Origin: Rubrivivax sp.
GTDB lineage: Bacteria > Pseudomonadota > Gammaproteobacteria > Burkholderiales > Burkholderiaceae_C
Assembly (NCBI GenBank): GCA_022842305.1
Contig: JALHPY010000007.1
Coordinates: forward strand, 36,115 to 82,716
DNA length: 46,602 nucleotides
Reading direction: 5' to 3'
Below are positions 17,188-24,801 of the stretch, in pieces. Made by a program: the position numbers and the translations under genes. Under the pieces are notes generated by a model that was not told the DNA's origin, did no database searches, and saw only the letters and a list, made by a program, of their open reading frames with translations. Position 1 is the stretch's first letter. Each line of letters opens with the position of its first letter.

Positions 17188-18087
17188 TCAGGACTTCTTC
17201 TGCCAAGGGAACTTGCCCTTGCCGATCGGCTTGGCGTCACCGTAGCCGCCGACCTTGTCGTAGACGCGCACATAGTCGACCACCAGTTCGGCGGGAAAGC
17301 GGGTCTGATCGTTCGGCGCACCGGGGAAATTGCCACCCACGGCGACGTTCATCACCAGGTAGAAGGGCTGATCGAAGGGCGCCGGCCAGGCGTTCAGATC
17401 GTCGGCACGCCGGGGCTGCACGCCCAGCCCGTCCTTGGTCTTGCTGCAGCACCACCAGTGGTCGTAGGTGCAGGTCTGCACGTCGTCGACGTAGAAGCGG
17501 ATCTCGCCCGGTTCCCACTCCACCGCATAGGTGTGCCAGTCCGACACCGTGCTGCCGCCGGGCAGCGCATGCACGGTGGTGATCAGGTGGCGCCCGGGGT
17601 GCGAAGAGCCGAAGTGGATGCTGTTGAGCACCTCGTGCGGCTTCTCGCCCACGATCTCCATCAGGTCGATCTCGCCCGACGCGGCCCAGCCGCCGTAACG
17701 GTCGTCCTGCGGCAGCATCCACAGCGCCGGCCACAGGCCCTTGCCCCAGGGCACCTTGGCGCGGATCTCGACGCGGCCGTAGAGCTTGGTGAACAGCGGC
17801 GTGCCGTCGCGCTGGCGTGTCTTGATGCGTGCCGAGGTGTAGCCGCAGCCGTGCAGCGCCTCCTTGATGGCGCGGATGGTCAGCAGGCTGTCCTTGACCG
17901 AGACGTTCTCGGGCTCGTGCGTGTAGTACTGCAGCTCTTCGTTGCCCCAGCCGGCCACCCAGACGTTGTTCTTGTAGTCGTAGAAGCCATTGCCGATGTC
18001 GTAGGCCCACTTGCTGCGGTCCAGCGTCTGGCCCTCGAACTCGTCGGCCCACACCAGCTTCCAGCCCTTGCGCGCGCGCGTTGCCAT
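17188..18087 (-). CDS. GH16 beta-glucanase without signal peptide
   Basis: The 299-residue GH16 domain starts almost at once (KGWKLVWADEFEG) and carries the catalytic motif SGEIDLMEIVG with E139, D141 and E144. ATG 18087 is preferred because GAGG lies about 6 nt upstream; ATG 18099 would have its GGGAG only 2 nt away. No Sec or Tat signal is seen, so a cytoplasmic location is predicted, which is unusual for GH16. The C-terminus is Lys-rich (IGKGKFPWQKKS). It is the second gene of the GH1 operon. Confidence 0.85.
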   Translation of the reverse strand: MATRARKGWKLVWADEFEGQTLDRSKWAYDIGNGFYDYKNNVWVAGWGNEELQYYTHEPENVSVKDSLLTIRAIKEALHGCGYTSARIKTRQRDGTPLFTKLYGRVEIRAKVPWGKGLWPALWMLPQDDRYGGWAASGEIDLMEIVGEKPHEVLNSIHFGSSHPGRHLITTVHALPGGSTVSDWHTYAVEWEPGEIRFYVDDVQTCTYDHWWCCSKTKDGLGVQPRRADDLNAWPAPFDQPFYLVMNVAVGGNFPGAPNDQTRFPAELVVDYVRVYDKVGGYGDAKPIGKGKFPWQKKS

Positions 18088-18118
18088 GTTTGCCCTCATC
18101 TCCCTTCGGTGTGCCGCT

Positions 18119-18184
18119 TCAGGCCGCCAGGCGCGCATTGGCGCCGAAGTGCAGCGCCCAGGTCTTGAGCGTGACCTGTCCCAT
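18119..18184 (-). CDS. Possible 21-residue leader/spacer ORF between GH1 and GH16
   Basis: ATG at 18184 lies one base after the GH1 stop and opens a 21-codon frame ending at 18119, filling most of the about 98-bp gap before GH16. It begins MGQVTLKTWALHFG and ends ANARLAA. It may be a coupling peptide, a remnant of a lost gene or chance. Nothing in it is recognised. Confidence 0.2.
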   Translation of the reverse strand: MGQVTLKTWALHFGANARLAA

Positions 18185-18185
18185 C

Positions 18186-19583
18186 TCAGTTTCCCCTGGC
18201 GATGGCGGCCGGCGCCTCTCGCTGTGTCTTCAGGAACGCGCGGTACCACAGCGCGCTGTCCTTGAGCGTGCGCTGCTGCGTGGCGTAGTCCACGTGCACG
18301 ATGCCAAAGCGCTTGGCGTAGCCCGAGGTCCATTCGAAGTTGTCCAGCAGACTCCACACCATGTAGCCGGCCATGGGCGCGCCCAGGCGCAGCGCCTCGC
18401 CCACCGCCGCGATGTGCGAGGCGATGTACTGCGTGCGATCGACGTCGTGCACGCGGCCGCCTTGCAGTTGGTCGGGGAAGGCGCCGCCGTTCTCGGTGAC
18501 GACCATCGGCGGCACGGCGTAGTCACGCGCCAGGCGCAGCAGCAGCGTGGTCAGGCCCTGCGGGTAGATCTCCCAGCCCATGGCCGACAGGGGCAGGCCG
18601 CCCTGGGCGACGTTCCAGCTGCCATCGGCGCTGGCCACCGAGCGCGAGTAGTAGTTGATGCCCAGAAAGTCCAGTGGCTGGCGCATGCTGTCCATGTCGT
18701 CCGCGGCCACGTGCGGCGCGTCGGCGCCCAGCCAGTCCAGCACGTCCTGCGGGTAGCAGCCGCTGAACAAGGGGTCCATGTACCAGCGCACCAGCCGGCC
18801 GTCGTCCAGCCGTGCCTGCGCCGCATCGGCGGCCGAATCCGTGGCCGGCTCCACCGGCGACAGGTTGAGCACGATGCCCAAAGCGCTGCGGCAGCCCTGG
18901 GCGCGCAGCGCCTGCAACGCCAGGCCATGGCTCAGCAACAGGTGGTGCGCCACCTGCATGGCCGCGGCGCGGCTGCGCTGGCCCGGCGCGAAATGGCCGG
19001 TCTCGTGGCCCAGCGTGGCCATCACCCAGGGTTCGTTGTGCGTGGTGATCCATGCCACGCGGTCGCCCAGGCGCGCCGCCATGCCCTGCGCGTAGTCGAC
19101 GAAGCGGTGCACCGTGTCGCGCTCGGTCCAGCCGCCACGGTCTTGCAGCGCCTGCGGCAGATCCCAGTGGTTGAGCGTCATGGCTGCCTTCAGGCCGCGC
19201 GCCAGCAGGCCGTCGACCATGCGCTCGTAGAAGTCCATCCCGGCCGCGTTCCAGGCACCGGCGCCGGCGGGCTGCACGCGCGACCACGACACCGAGAAGC
19301 GGTAGGCGGCCACGCCCAGATCGACCATCAGGTCCAGGTCCTGCGCCCAGCGGTGGTAGTGGTCGCAGGCCACGCGGCCGTCGTCGCCGTCGGCAATGGC
19401 GCCGGGCTGCTGGCAGAAGCGGTCCCAGATGGACGGGCCGCGGCCGTCTTGATCGGCCGCACCCTCGATCTGGTAAGCACTGGTGGCCACGCCCCAGACG
19501 AAGTCGGGTGGAAAGGCCTGCGGCAAGGTCGCGGCCCCGGTGCCGATGCGGCGCAGCCCCAGCCCGTGAAACCCTGCCCGCAT
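18186..19583 (-). CDS. GH1 beta-glucosidase
   Basis: The 465-residue protein is a typical family 1 beta-glucosidase: N-terminal FPPDFVWGVATSAYQIEGA, acid/base E184 (THNEPW), nucleophile E364 (VVTENGG) and C-terminal SLLDNFEWTSGYAKRFGIVH. It cleaves terminal glucose from short beta-linked oligosaccharides in the cytoplasm. ATG 19583 was chosen because the in-frame ATG at 19694 falls inside the -35 element and the operator lies between them. It is the first gene of the minus-strand operon GH1-GH16-GH17-GH17-symporter/GH17-phosphorylase. Confidence 0.93.
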   Translation of the reverse strand: MRAGFHGLGLRRIGTGAATLPQAFPPDFVWGVATSAYQIEGAADQDGRGPSIWDRFCQQPGAIADGDDGRVACDHYHRWAQDLDLMVDLGVAAYRFSVSWSRVQPAGAGAWNAAGMDFYERMVDGLLARGLKAAMTLNHWDLPQALQDRGGWTERDTVHRFVDYAQGMAARLGDRVAWITTHNEPWVMATLGHETGHFAPGQRSRAAAMQVAHHLLLSHGLALQALRAQGCRSALGIVLNLSPVEPATDSAADAAQARLDDGRLVRWYMDPLFSGCYPQDVLDWLGADAPHVAADDMDSMRQPLDFLGINYYSRSVASADGSWNVAQGGLPLSAMGWEIYPQGLTTLLLRLARDYAVPPMVVTENGGAFPDQLQGGRVHDVDRTQYIASHIAAVGEALRLGAPMAGYMVWSLLDNFEWTSGYAKRFGIVHVDYATQQRTLKDSALWYRAFLKTQREAPAAIARGN

Positions 19584-19640
19584 CCAAGACTCCGTTGGCG
19601 ACCGTGGCAGGCCCGTATGACCCACCTTGTGACGCGCGCA

Positions 19641-19694
19641 TGAAAGCGCTTTCAAATCGTCGAAACTATAGGCGGCGCCTCGCATCACTGTCAA
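19641..19694 (-). promoter_or_regulatory. Strong promoter and LacI-type operator of the GH1 operon
   Basis: TTGACA (19694-19689), an 18-bp spacer and TATAGT (19670-19665) read leftward. The perfect palindrome TGAAAGCGCTTTCA (19654-19641) begins 10 bp after the -10, over or just past the expected transcription start. The GH1 ATG is 57 bp further on. This is the best promoter match in the locus. Confidence 0.88.
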
Positions 19695-19736
19695 TCGAGG
19701 GTAAGCGCGGGGGACGACCGCGCAACCCTTGCCCGA

Positions 19737-20792
19737 TCAACCGCGCAAGCGCCGGCTGGATTCGCGCGCGATGAGGCGCGGCGCCGGCAGTTCGGCCACA
19801 GGCTGCTTGCCGGCCAGCAGCTGCAGCATGGCCGAGGCCGCCAGGCGCCCCAGCTCGTAGGCGGGCTGGTGGATGGTGCTGAGCGGCGGGAAAGCGTACA
19901 TCGAGGTGGAGAGGTCGTCGAAGCCCACCAGCGACACGTCGTCGGGCACGCGCAGCGAACGCCGGTGCAGGCCCAGCGCCGCGCCCACCGCCATCTGGTC
20001 GTTGCAGGCAAAGATGGCGGTGAACTGCTGGCGGCTTTCGAGCAGGCGGTCCACCGCCATCAGGCCGCTCACCTCGTGGTACTGGCCCGGCACCACCAGT
20101 GCCGGATCGACGGCGATGCCGGCCGCTTCCAGCGCGGCGCGGTAGCCACGCAGGCGCTCGTTGGCGTCGGGGTGCTCGGCATCACCGGCGATGAAGGCAA
20201 TGCGCCGGTGGCCCAGGTCCAGCAGGTGCTGCGTGGCCAGACGCCCGCCCTCGAAGTTGTCGAAGTTCAGCGAGAACAGCCCCGGCGCCTTGAGCGTGCG
20301 CCCGGTCACCACCACCGGCTGGCTCTTGGCGCAGACCTTCAGCGCCTGGTCGGTCAGGCGCCCGGTGAGCACGATGATGCCGTCGACGCGGCGTGCGCGC
20401 AGCAGGTCGATGCAGCGCGCCTCGGCCTGCGGGCTCCAGTGGCCGCTGACGAACAGCGAGTTGTAGCCGGCCGGGTCGAGTTCGTCCTCGATGCCGCGCA
20501 GCGCTGCGCCGTAGAAGGGGCTGTCGATGGCCTGGGTGATGACGCCGATGCTCAGCGTGCGTCCGCCGGCCAGGCCGCGCGCCACCGGGTTGGGCACGAA
20601 GCCGAGCTCGGCGATGGCCTTGTCGATGGCCTGGCGCTTGAGCTCGCTGACCACGGCCGTGCCGTTGAGGATGCGCGAGACCGTGCTCAGCGACACCCCT
20701 GCGGCCTGTGCCACCATCTCGATGGTCACCGGCCCCTGTGCCTTGGCGCGTGAAGTCCGTGCGCCCTCCCCTGGCCGTGACTTGCTCTTCAT
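19737..20792 (-). CDS. LacI-family transcriptional repressor of the beta-glucan locus
   Basis: The 351-residue protein has a LacI helix-turn-helix at residues 22-44 (VTIEMVAQAAGVSLSTVSR), a hinge helix and a periplasmic-binding-protein-like effector domain (SIGVITQAIDSPFYGAAL to FDDLSTSMYAFPPL). ATG 20792 has GGGAG about 8 nt upstream and matches the start of the duplicated fragment at 25620; the TTG start at 20819 adds nine unlikely residues. The central CG-containing palindrome at the locus promoters is typical of LacI-family operators, so this protein is their probable ligand-responsive repressor. The inducer is presumably a laminari-oligosaccharide (inference). A near-operator lies before its own gene. 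Confidence 0.92.
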   Translation of the reverse strand: MKSKSRPGEGARTSRAKAQGPVTIEMVAQAAGVSLSTVSRILNGTAVVSELKRQAIDKAIAELGFVPNPVARGLAGGRTLSIGVITQAIDSPFYGAALRGIEDELDPAGYNSLFVSGHWSPQAEARCIDLLRARRVDGIIVLTGRLTDQALKVCAKSQPVVVTGRTLKAPGLFSLNFDNFEGGRLATQHLLDLGHRRIAFIAGDAEHPDANERLRGYRAALEAAGIAVDPALVVPGQYHEVSGLMAVDRLLESRQQFTAIFACNDQMAVGAALGLHRRSLRVPDDVSLVGFDDLSTSMYAFPPLSTIHQPAYELGRLAASAMLQLLAGKQPVAELPAPRLIARESSRRLRG

Positions 20793-20844
20793 GACGGCTG
20801 CTCCCCGATGTGCGGACAAGTTTAAGCGCGGCCGGCATGCCCTT

Positions 20845-20858
20845 TGAAAGCGCTTGCT
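20845..20858 (-). promoter_or_regulatory. Degenerate operator before lacI (12 of 14 bases)
   Basis: On the plus strand TGAAAGCGCTTGCT keeps the left half and centre of the consensus and differs at two bases of the right half. It lies between the SNF2 fragment stop and the lacI start. A weak promoter, TTTCAA (20849-20844) and TAAACT (20824-20819), overlaps it, which suggests weak autoregulation. Confidence 0.5.
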
Positions 20859-20865
20859 CAGGGGT

Positions 20866-21135
20866 TCAGATGCGCGGCGCCAGTTCGAACAGCTGCCGCA
20901 GTTCGCGCTCGGGCAACTGCCCGATCCAGGTTTCGCCCGTGCCCACGGCCATCTCGGCCAGCTCGCGCTTGCTGCGGATCATGGCGTCGATGCGTTCCTC
21001 GAAGGTGCCGCGCGTGATGAAGCGGTGCACCTGCACGTTGCGCTGCTGGCCGATGCGGTAGGCGCGGTCGGTGGCGTAGGTCCCGACGGCCGGACTTCGC
21101 CACAGCCCGACATTCAGCACTTCATCGCTGGCCCG
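20866..21135 (-). pseudogene. 3' fragment of SNF2 helicase gene
   Basis: The last about 75-90 codons of the SNF2 helicase are present in frame, including ATDRAYRIGQQRNVQVHRF and the ending RQLFELAPRI, and stop at 20866. Upstream of about 21075 the match to the intact gene (25694-29245) decays and then ends. The helicase core is missing, so no function is expected. Confidence 0.88.
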
Positions 21136-21427
21136 TCCAGGCCGCGCCCCGCGCACCACGTCGGTCCGCATCTGCCTGCTGCCTCCAAGGGGTGAAGCTG
21201 AGGTCGGACGGAATGCATCTCGCCCCCCGGCATGGCCAATCCCTGCATTGCGCAGGATCAATTTTTCGGGCACTTGCCAAGCGCATGCTCTTCGAACAGC
21301 AGCAGCTTGTCGCCGTGTGGGGATCCGGGCGCGCCGGACATGAAGCTGAAGTGATCTTTCCGGTCGACCTGCTCCAAGACTCAAGGAAGCCGCAGTCCGC
21401 AGATTGCCAAGACCGAACAGGACTCAC
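21136..21427. other. Left edge of the inserted segment, no gene recognised
   Basis: About 290 bp lie between the SNF2 fragment and the glycosyltransferase. A plus-strand frame (21192-21431) is open but encodes nothing recognisable. No clear promoter or insertion-sequence end is seen. Confidence 0.4.
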
Positions 21428-22474
21428 ATGATCGAATCCCCTGGTCTGCAAAACTGTACCCTGGTCAGCGTGATCATTCCTTCCCGCAACCGGCGCGAGG
21501 ATTTGCGGCGCTGCCTGCGCTCGATCGAGCGGCAGTCGCTGTGGCCGCAGCGCGTGCAGGCAATCGTGGTCGATGACTGCTCCAGTGACGGCTCGGAAGC
21601 CATGGTCCGGGAAGAATTTCGCTGGGCCCAGATGATCGTGAACAAGACCCGCCAGGGTCCATCGCTGGCCCGAAACCAGGCCATCGTCCGATCCCTTGGC
21701 GAGTACCTCCTGTTCCTCGACAGCGACTCGGAGCTTCCGGCCGACGACACCCTCACGGACCTGGTTGCGGCGATGAACCTCCAACCCGACATCGGCTGCC
21801 TCGGAGGCGAGATCCGTGTCTACGAGGGCGAACGCGATCGTGCCGTCGGGCGCTCGCTCAGCTTCCGCGGAACCACGCGCCTGGTCTCGGCGATGCGCGG
21901 CGTGGGCCTCGCGGCCAAGGACTTGGTGCCCTGCGACTACTCGCCGACCTGCGCCTGTGTGGTGCGCCGCGAACTGGCCCTGCGCTGCGGGGGCTTCGAT
22001 CCGCACTTCGATTTTGGCGGAGAGGACGTCGACTTCGAGCTCCGGGTGATGAAACAGGGCTACCAGAACTACGTACTCTTCGCGGCCGGCGTGAAGCACC
22101 ACAAGAGCCCTTCGGGCCGGCTGCAAGACGAGACCTACTGCTACCAGCGCGGCCGCATTCGCACGATCTGGAAGAACAGTACACCGGGGCGCATCGCTGG
22201 TGTGCTCCTGATCGATTTCGTGGATGCTCTGCTCTTCTATCCCCTGTTGCCTTTCAAGCTCCTGGCCAAGCTGGCCTTGGGTCGCCCGATCGGCCGGGAG
22301 AGCTTCACCGGCGGGCTCATCCTGCTGCAGGCCTACAGGTGGAACCTGCGGCGCCTGACCGAGTTGCGCCGGTCGATCGGGATGGACTTCCTGGCGCCCA
22401 TGGCGGCACTCTCCGCCGAAGGGAGACGGGCCGACATCCCACTCTCGACAACGACGGCGCAGCTCGAATCGTAG
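21428..22474 (+). CDS. GT2-family glycosyltransferase, membrane-associated
   Basis: The 348-residue protein begins with the GT-A fold signature LVSVIIPSRNRREDL and has VVDDCSSDGS, the DXD-like LFLDSDSELP and the acceptor-side GGEDVDFELR, all typical of GT2 inverting transferases using nucleotide sugars. A hydrophobic stretch (about residues 255-285, LLIDFVDALLFYPLLPFKLL) suggests membrane attachment. ATG 21428 has AGGA 6 nt upstream; the TTG at 21404 is less likely. It is the first of three co-directional genes with tight spacing (12 bp to the radical SAM gene). A role in a surface glycan or glycopeptide is inferred only from the neighbours. Confidence 0.85.
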   Translation: MIESPGLQNCTLVSVIIPSRNRREDLRRCLRSIERQSLWPQRVQAIVVDDCSSDGSEAMVREEFRWAQMIVNKTRQGPSLARNQAIVRSLGEYLLFLDSDSELPADDTLTDLVAAMNLQPDIGCLGGEIRVYEGERDRAVGRSLSFRGTTRLVSAMRGVGLAAKDLVPCDYSPTCACVVRRELALRCGGFDPHFDFGGEDVDFELRVMKQGYQNYVLFAAGVKHHKSPSGRLQDETYCYQRGRIRTIWKNSTPGRIAGVLLIDFVDALLFYPLLPFKLLAKLALGRPIGRESFTGGLILLQAYRWNLRRLTELRRSIGMDFLAPMAALSAEGRRADIPLSTTTAQLES

Positions 22475-22486
22475 AGACAACGAGCC

Positions 22487-23644
22487 ATGAAGCCCGTACT
22501 CAAGGAACTGGCGCGCGGCGTCCTCGCACGGCTGCCCGCGCCGGTGCAGCACGGCTTGGTCGAGCGGTACGCGTGTTCCCGGATCCGCGCCATGAGCGCC
22601 CTGCGGACACCGACATCGCTGATCTTCTTCATCACCAACCGGTGCAATGAGAGATGCGGACACTGCTTCTACTGGAAGGACCTGAACACGCACACCGCCG
22701 AGCTGACGATCGAGGAGATCGAGACCCTGGTCACCTCACTGGACAAGCCGGTGTCCCTGGCCCTCACGGGGGGCGAGCCGTTCATCCGCAAGGACTTGCC
22801 TGAGATTGCGCGCCTGTTCAACAGGATCAACGGGTGCCGCGTCATCGGCATCTCCACCAATGCCACGCTGGCCGACAGGATCATGAGCGGCTGCAAGGAG
22901 ATACTGGAGACCTGCGACCTTGATCGCTTCGGCGTGCAGATCTCGCTCGACGGGCTGCGCGAGACCCACGATCGCATCCGGAAGATCCCGCGCGCCTTCG
23001 AGCGCACGCTGGGGGTGATGGAAGAGTTGATCCCGCTGAAGGAAAGGTTTCCCTCCTTCCGGCCAACGATCAATTGCTGCATCCAGCGCGACAACATCGA
23101 TGAGATCGAGGGCTTCGTGAGGGCCATGCGGCGCTTCGACATCCCGATCCGCTTCGCCATCATCCGCGGCAACGCCTTCGGGACCTACGGACTCGCCCCG
23201 GAGGTGCAGGCGGGGGTGGGTCCGAAGGACGTCGAGACCGCAGCGCTCTCGGCCGATGAGCTGGAACAGGCCTTCCGGCTCATCGCAGAGCTCGATCGCG
23301 GGCCCGTGGGCGGATTCTGGACCGACATGGAGAAGCTCAAGATCGAGGCGAGCCTGCGGATGATCAAGACCGGCCAGCGCCAAGTCGACTGCTACAACGG
23401 CCGCATGGAGGCCATCATCTACCCGCAGGGCAACCTGGCCATGTGCGAGCTGACCAGGCCGATCGGCAACCTGCGGGACTTCGACATGGACATGGCCAGG
23501 ATCTGGAAGTCGGAGGCAGCCGAGCACATGCGCGGCCCGATCAGCCGCTGTCACTGCATCCACGGCTGCAGCCTGGTGACGAGCATCGGCCTGCAGCCCG
23601 AGATGCTCCTGAAGAAGATCCTCGACCGGCCGCTGGCCATGTGA
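22487..23644 (+). CDS. Radical SAM protein with C-terminal auxiliary cysteines (SPASM-like)
   Basis: The 385-residue protein carries the radical SAM cluster motif C53-x3-C57-x2-C60 (TNRCNERCGHCFYW), the SAM-binding LTGGEPFIRKD and a central barrel. Its C-terminal third has further cysteines (VDCYNG, MCELTRP, CHCIHGC), which resemble SPASM or twitch auxiliary iron-sulfur sites. Such enzymes modify peptides or sugars. No precursor peptide gene is evident nearby. Sandwiched between two glycosyltransferases, it more likely acts in glycan or glycoconjugate synthesis (inference). The stop overlaps the next gene as GTGA. Confidence 0.85.
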   Translation: MKPVLKELARGVLARLPAPVQHGLVERYACSRIRAMSALRTPTSLIFFITNRCNERCGHCFYWKDLNTHTAELTIEEIETLVTSLDKPVSLALTGGEPFIRKDLPEIARLFNRINGCRVIGISTNATLADRIMSGCKEILETCDLDRFGVQISLDGLRETHDRIRKIPRAFERTLGVMEELIPLKERFPSFRPTINCCIQRDNIDEIEGFVRAMRRFDIPIRFAIIRGNAFGTYGLAPEVQAGVGPKDVETAALSADELEQAFRLIAELDRGPVGGFWTDMEKLKIEASLRMIKTGQRQVDCYNGRMEAIIYPQGNLAMCELTRPIGNLRDFDMDMARIWKSEAAEHMRGPISRCHCIHGCSLVTSIGLQPEMLLKKILDRPLAM

Positions 23645-24801
23645 TCGCTGTGGCAGCGACCCTGGCACCGCACCTTCTTCACGTCTTTCCCAGCTTCGCG
23701 GCTGCGGGCCCGCAGGTGCGCACCGTGAAGCTGATGGTGGCGCTCGGAGACGAGTTCCGGCATTCGGTGCTAGCCCTTGACGGGCGCTCAGAGGCCTGCG
23801 GGCTCCTGCCCACGGGCTTGAAGGTCCGCCTGCTGCAGCCCTTCCCGAAAGCAGGGACGCTCAGGACGGTGCAGGCCCTGCGCAAGCTGCTGGCGAGCGA
23901 GCGGCCCGAGCTGCTCCTGACCTACAACTGGGGATCGATCGACGCGGTGATCGCCAACCGCTTGGGCGGCCCCCGCCCCAACCTGCACCACGAGGAGGGC
24001 TTCCACCGGGACGAGCTGGTGGCGTTCAAGCGTCGCAGGGTCTGGGTGCGCCGCTTGCTCCTGCCCGGGGTCAGCAGCGTGATCGTGCCCTCGGTCAGGC
24101 TGCAGGGGATCGCCAGCGACATCTGGAAGCTGCCGGCTGGTGCAGTGCACCTCATACCGAACGGTATCCACCTCAAGCCATTGGCGCAGGCTGACTGCGG
24201 GATGGCGCTGCGCGACCGGCTCGGAATCCCCCGCTCGGCCTTCGTGATCGGCGGCGTGGGCCACCTGCGTGGCGAGAAGAACTACCCGCGTCTGGTGCAG
24301 GCCCTGGCCGCGCTCAGGGTCAGCCTGGTCGGACTCGACGCCCACCTGCTACTGCTCGGAGAAGGCCCGGAGCGCGGCGCAATCGAGGCCGTCCGCGACG
24401 CGCGCGGCCTGGGCCGATTCGTGCACCTGGTCGGCCACCAGGACCGGACGCTCGACTACTACCGTGCCATGGATGTGTTCTGCATCAGCTCGGACACCGA
24501 GCAGATGCCCGTGGCCCTGCTCGAGGCCATGGCCTGCAACCTGCCCGTCGCCTCGACCGACGTCGGAGACATACGCCTCGTGCTGCCCGAGGAACAAGGC
24601 AAGTACCTGGCGCCCCCCGCTGGGGCGGACGCCGAGGTCGGCCTGCGGGACGCGCTCGCGCGACTGGCGACCGACCCGGAACTCCGGCGCCGCTTGGGTG
24701 CCGTCAACCGCACGCGGGTCGGCCAGCGCTACAGCTTCGAGGGCATGGTTGCAGCTTATCGAAAGCGCTACCGTGAAGCGCTCGAGTCCAGCGTCTCCTG
24801 A
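23641..24801 (+). CDS. GT4-family glycosyltransferase
   Basis: The 386-residue protein has the GT-B layout: N-terminal HVFPSFAAAGPQVRTVKLM, a hinge with IPNGIHLKPLA, a C-terminal domain starting GGVGHLRGEKNYPRL, and the donor-binding E-x7-E-like segment SSDTEQMPVALLEAMACNLPV. This is family GT4 (retaining). The GTG start at 23641 overlaps the radical SAM stop by 4 nt, so the two are translationally coupled; a longer frame from 23443 would run through the previous gene. It ends the cargo operon. Confidence 0.87.
   Translation: MIAVAATLAPHLLHVFPSFAAAGPQVRTVKLMVALGDEFRHSVLALDGRSEACGLLPTGLKVRLLQPFPKAGTLRTVQALRKLLASERPELLLTYNWGSIDAVIANRLGGPRPNLHHEEGFHRDELVAFKRRRVWVRRLLLPGVSSVIVPSVRLQGIASDIWKLPAGAVHLIPNGIHLKPLAQADCGMALRDRLGIPRSAFVIGGVGHLRGEKNYPRLVQALAALRVSLVGLDAHLLLLGEGPERGAIEAVRDARGLGRFVHLVGHQDRTLDYYRAMDVFCISSDTEQMPVALLEAMACNLPVASTDVGDIRLVLPEEQGKYLAPPAGADAEVGLRDALARLATDPELRRRLGAVNRTRVGQRYSFEGMVAAYRKRYREALESSVS

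Larger units (their letters stand above)
20435..21135. repeat. Left copy of the duplicated lacI/SNF2 junction
   Basis: This segment matches 25362-25963 nearly base for base, apart from a 99-bp block (about 20522-20620) that is absent on the right. It covers the 5' part of lacI, the intergenic region and the 3' end of SNF2. Similarity is high to about 21075 and then decays over about 60 bp. The direct repeats bracket 4.2 kb of cargo. Confidence 0.9.

Noticed and set aside
19584..19694. 37-residue N-terminal extension of GH1
   Set aside because: It spans the -35, -10 and operator, so it is promoter DNA rather than coding sequence.
21192..21431. 79-codon frame at the left cargo edge as a gene or precursor peptide for the radical SAM enzyme
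   Set aside because: It lacks a ribosome site and any leader-core pattern, and overlaps the glycosyltransferase start; composition looks like chance.
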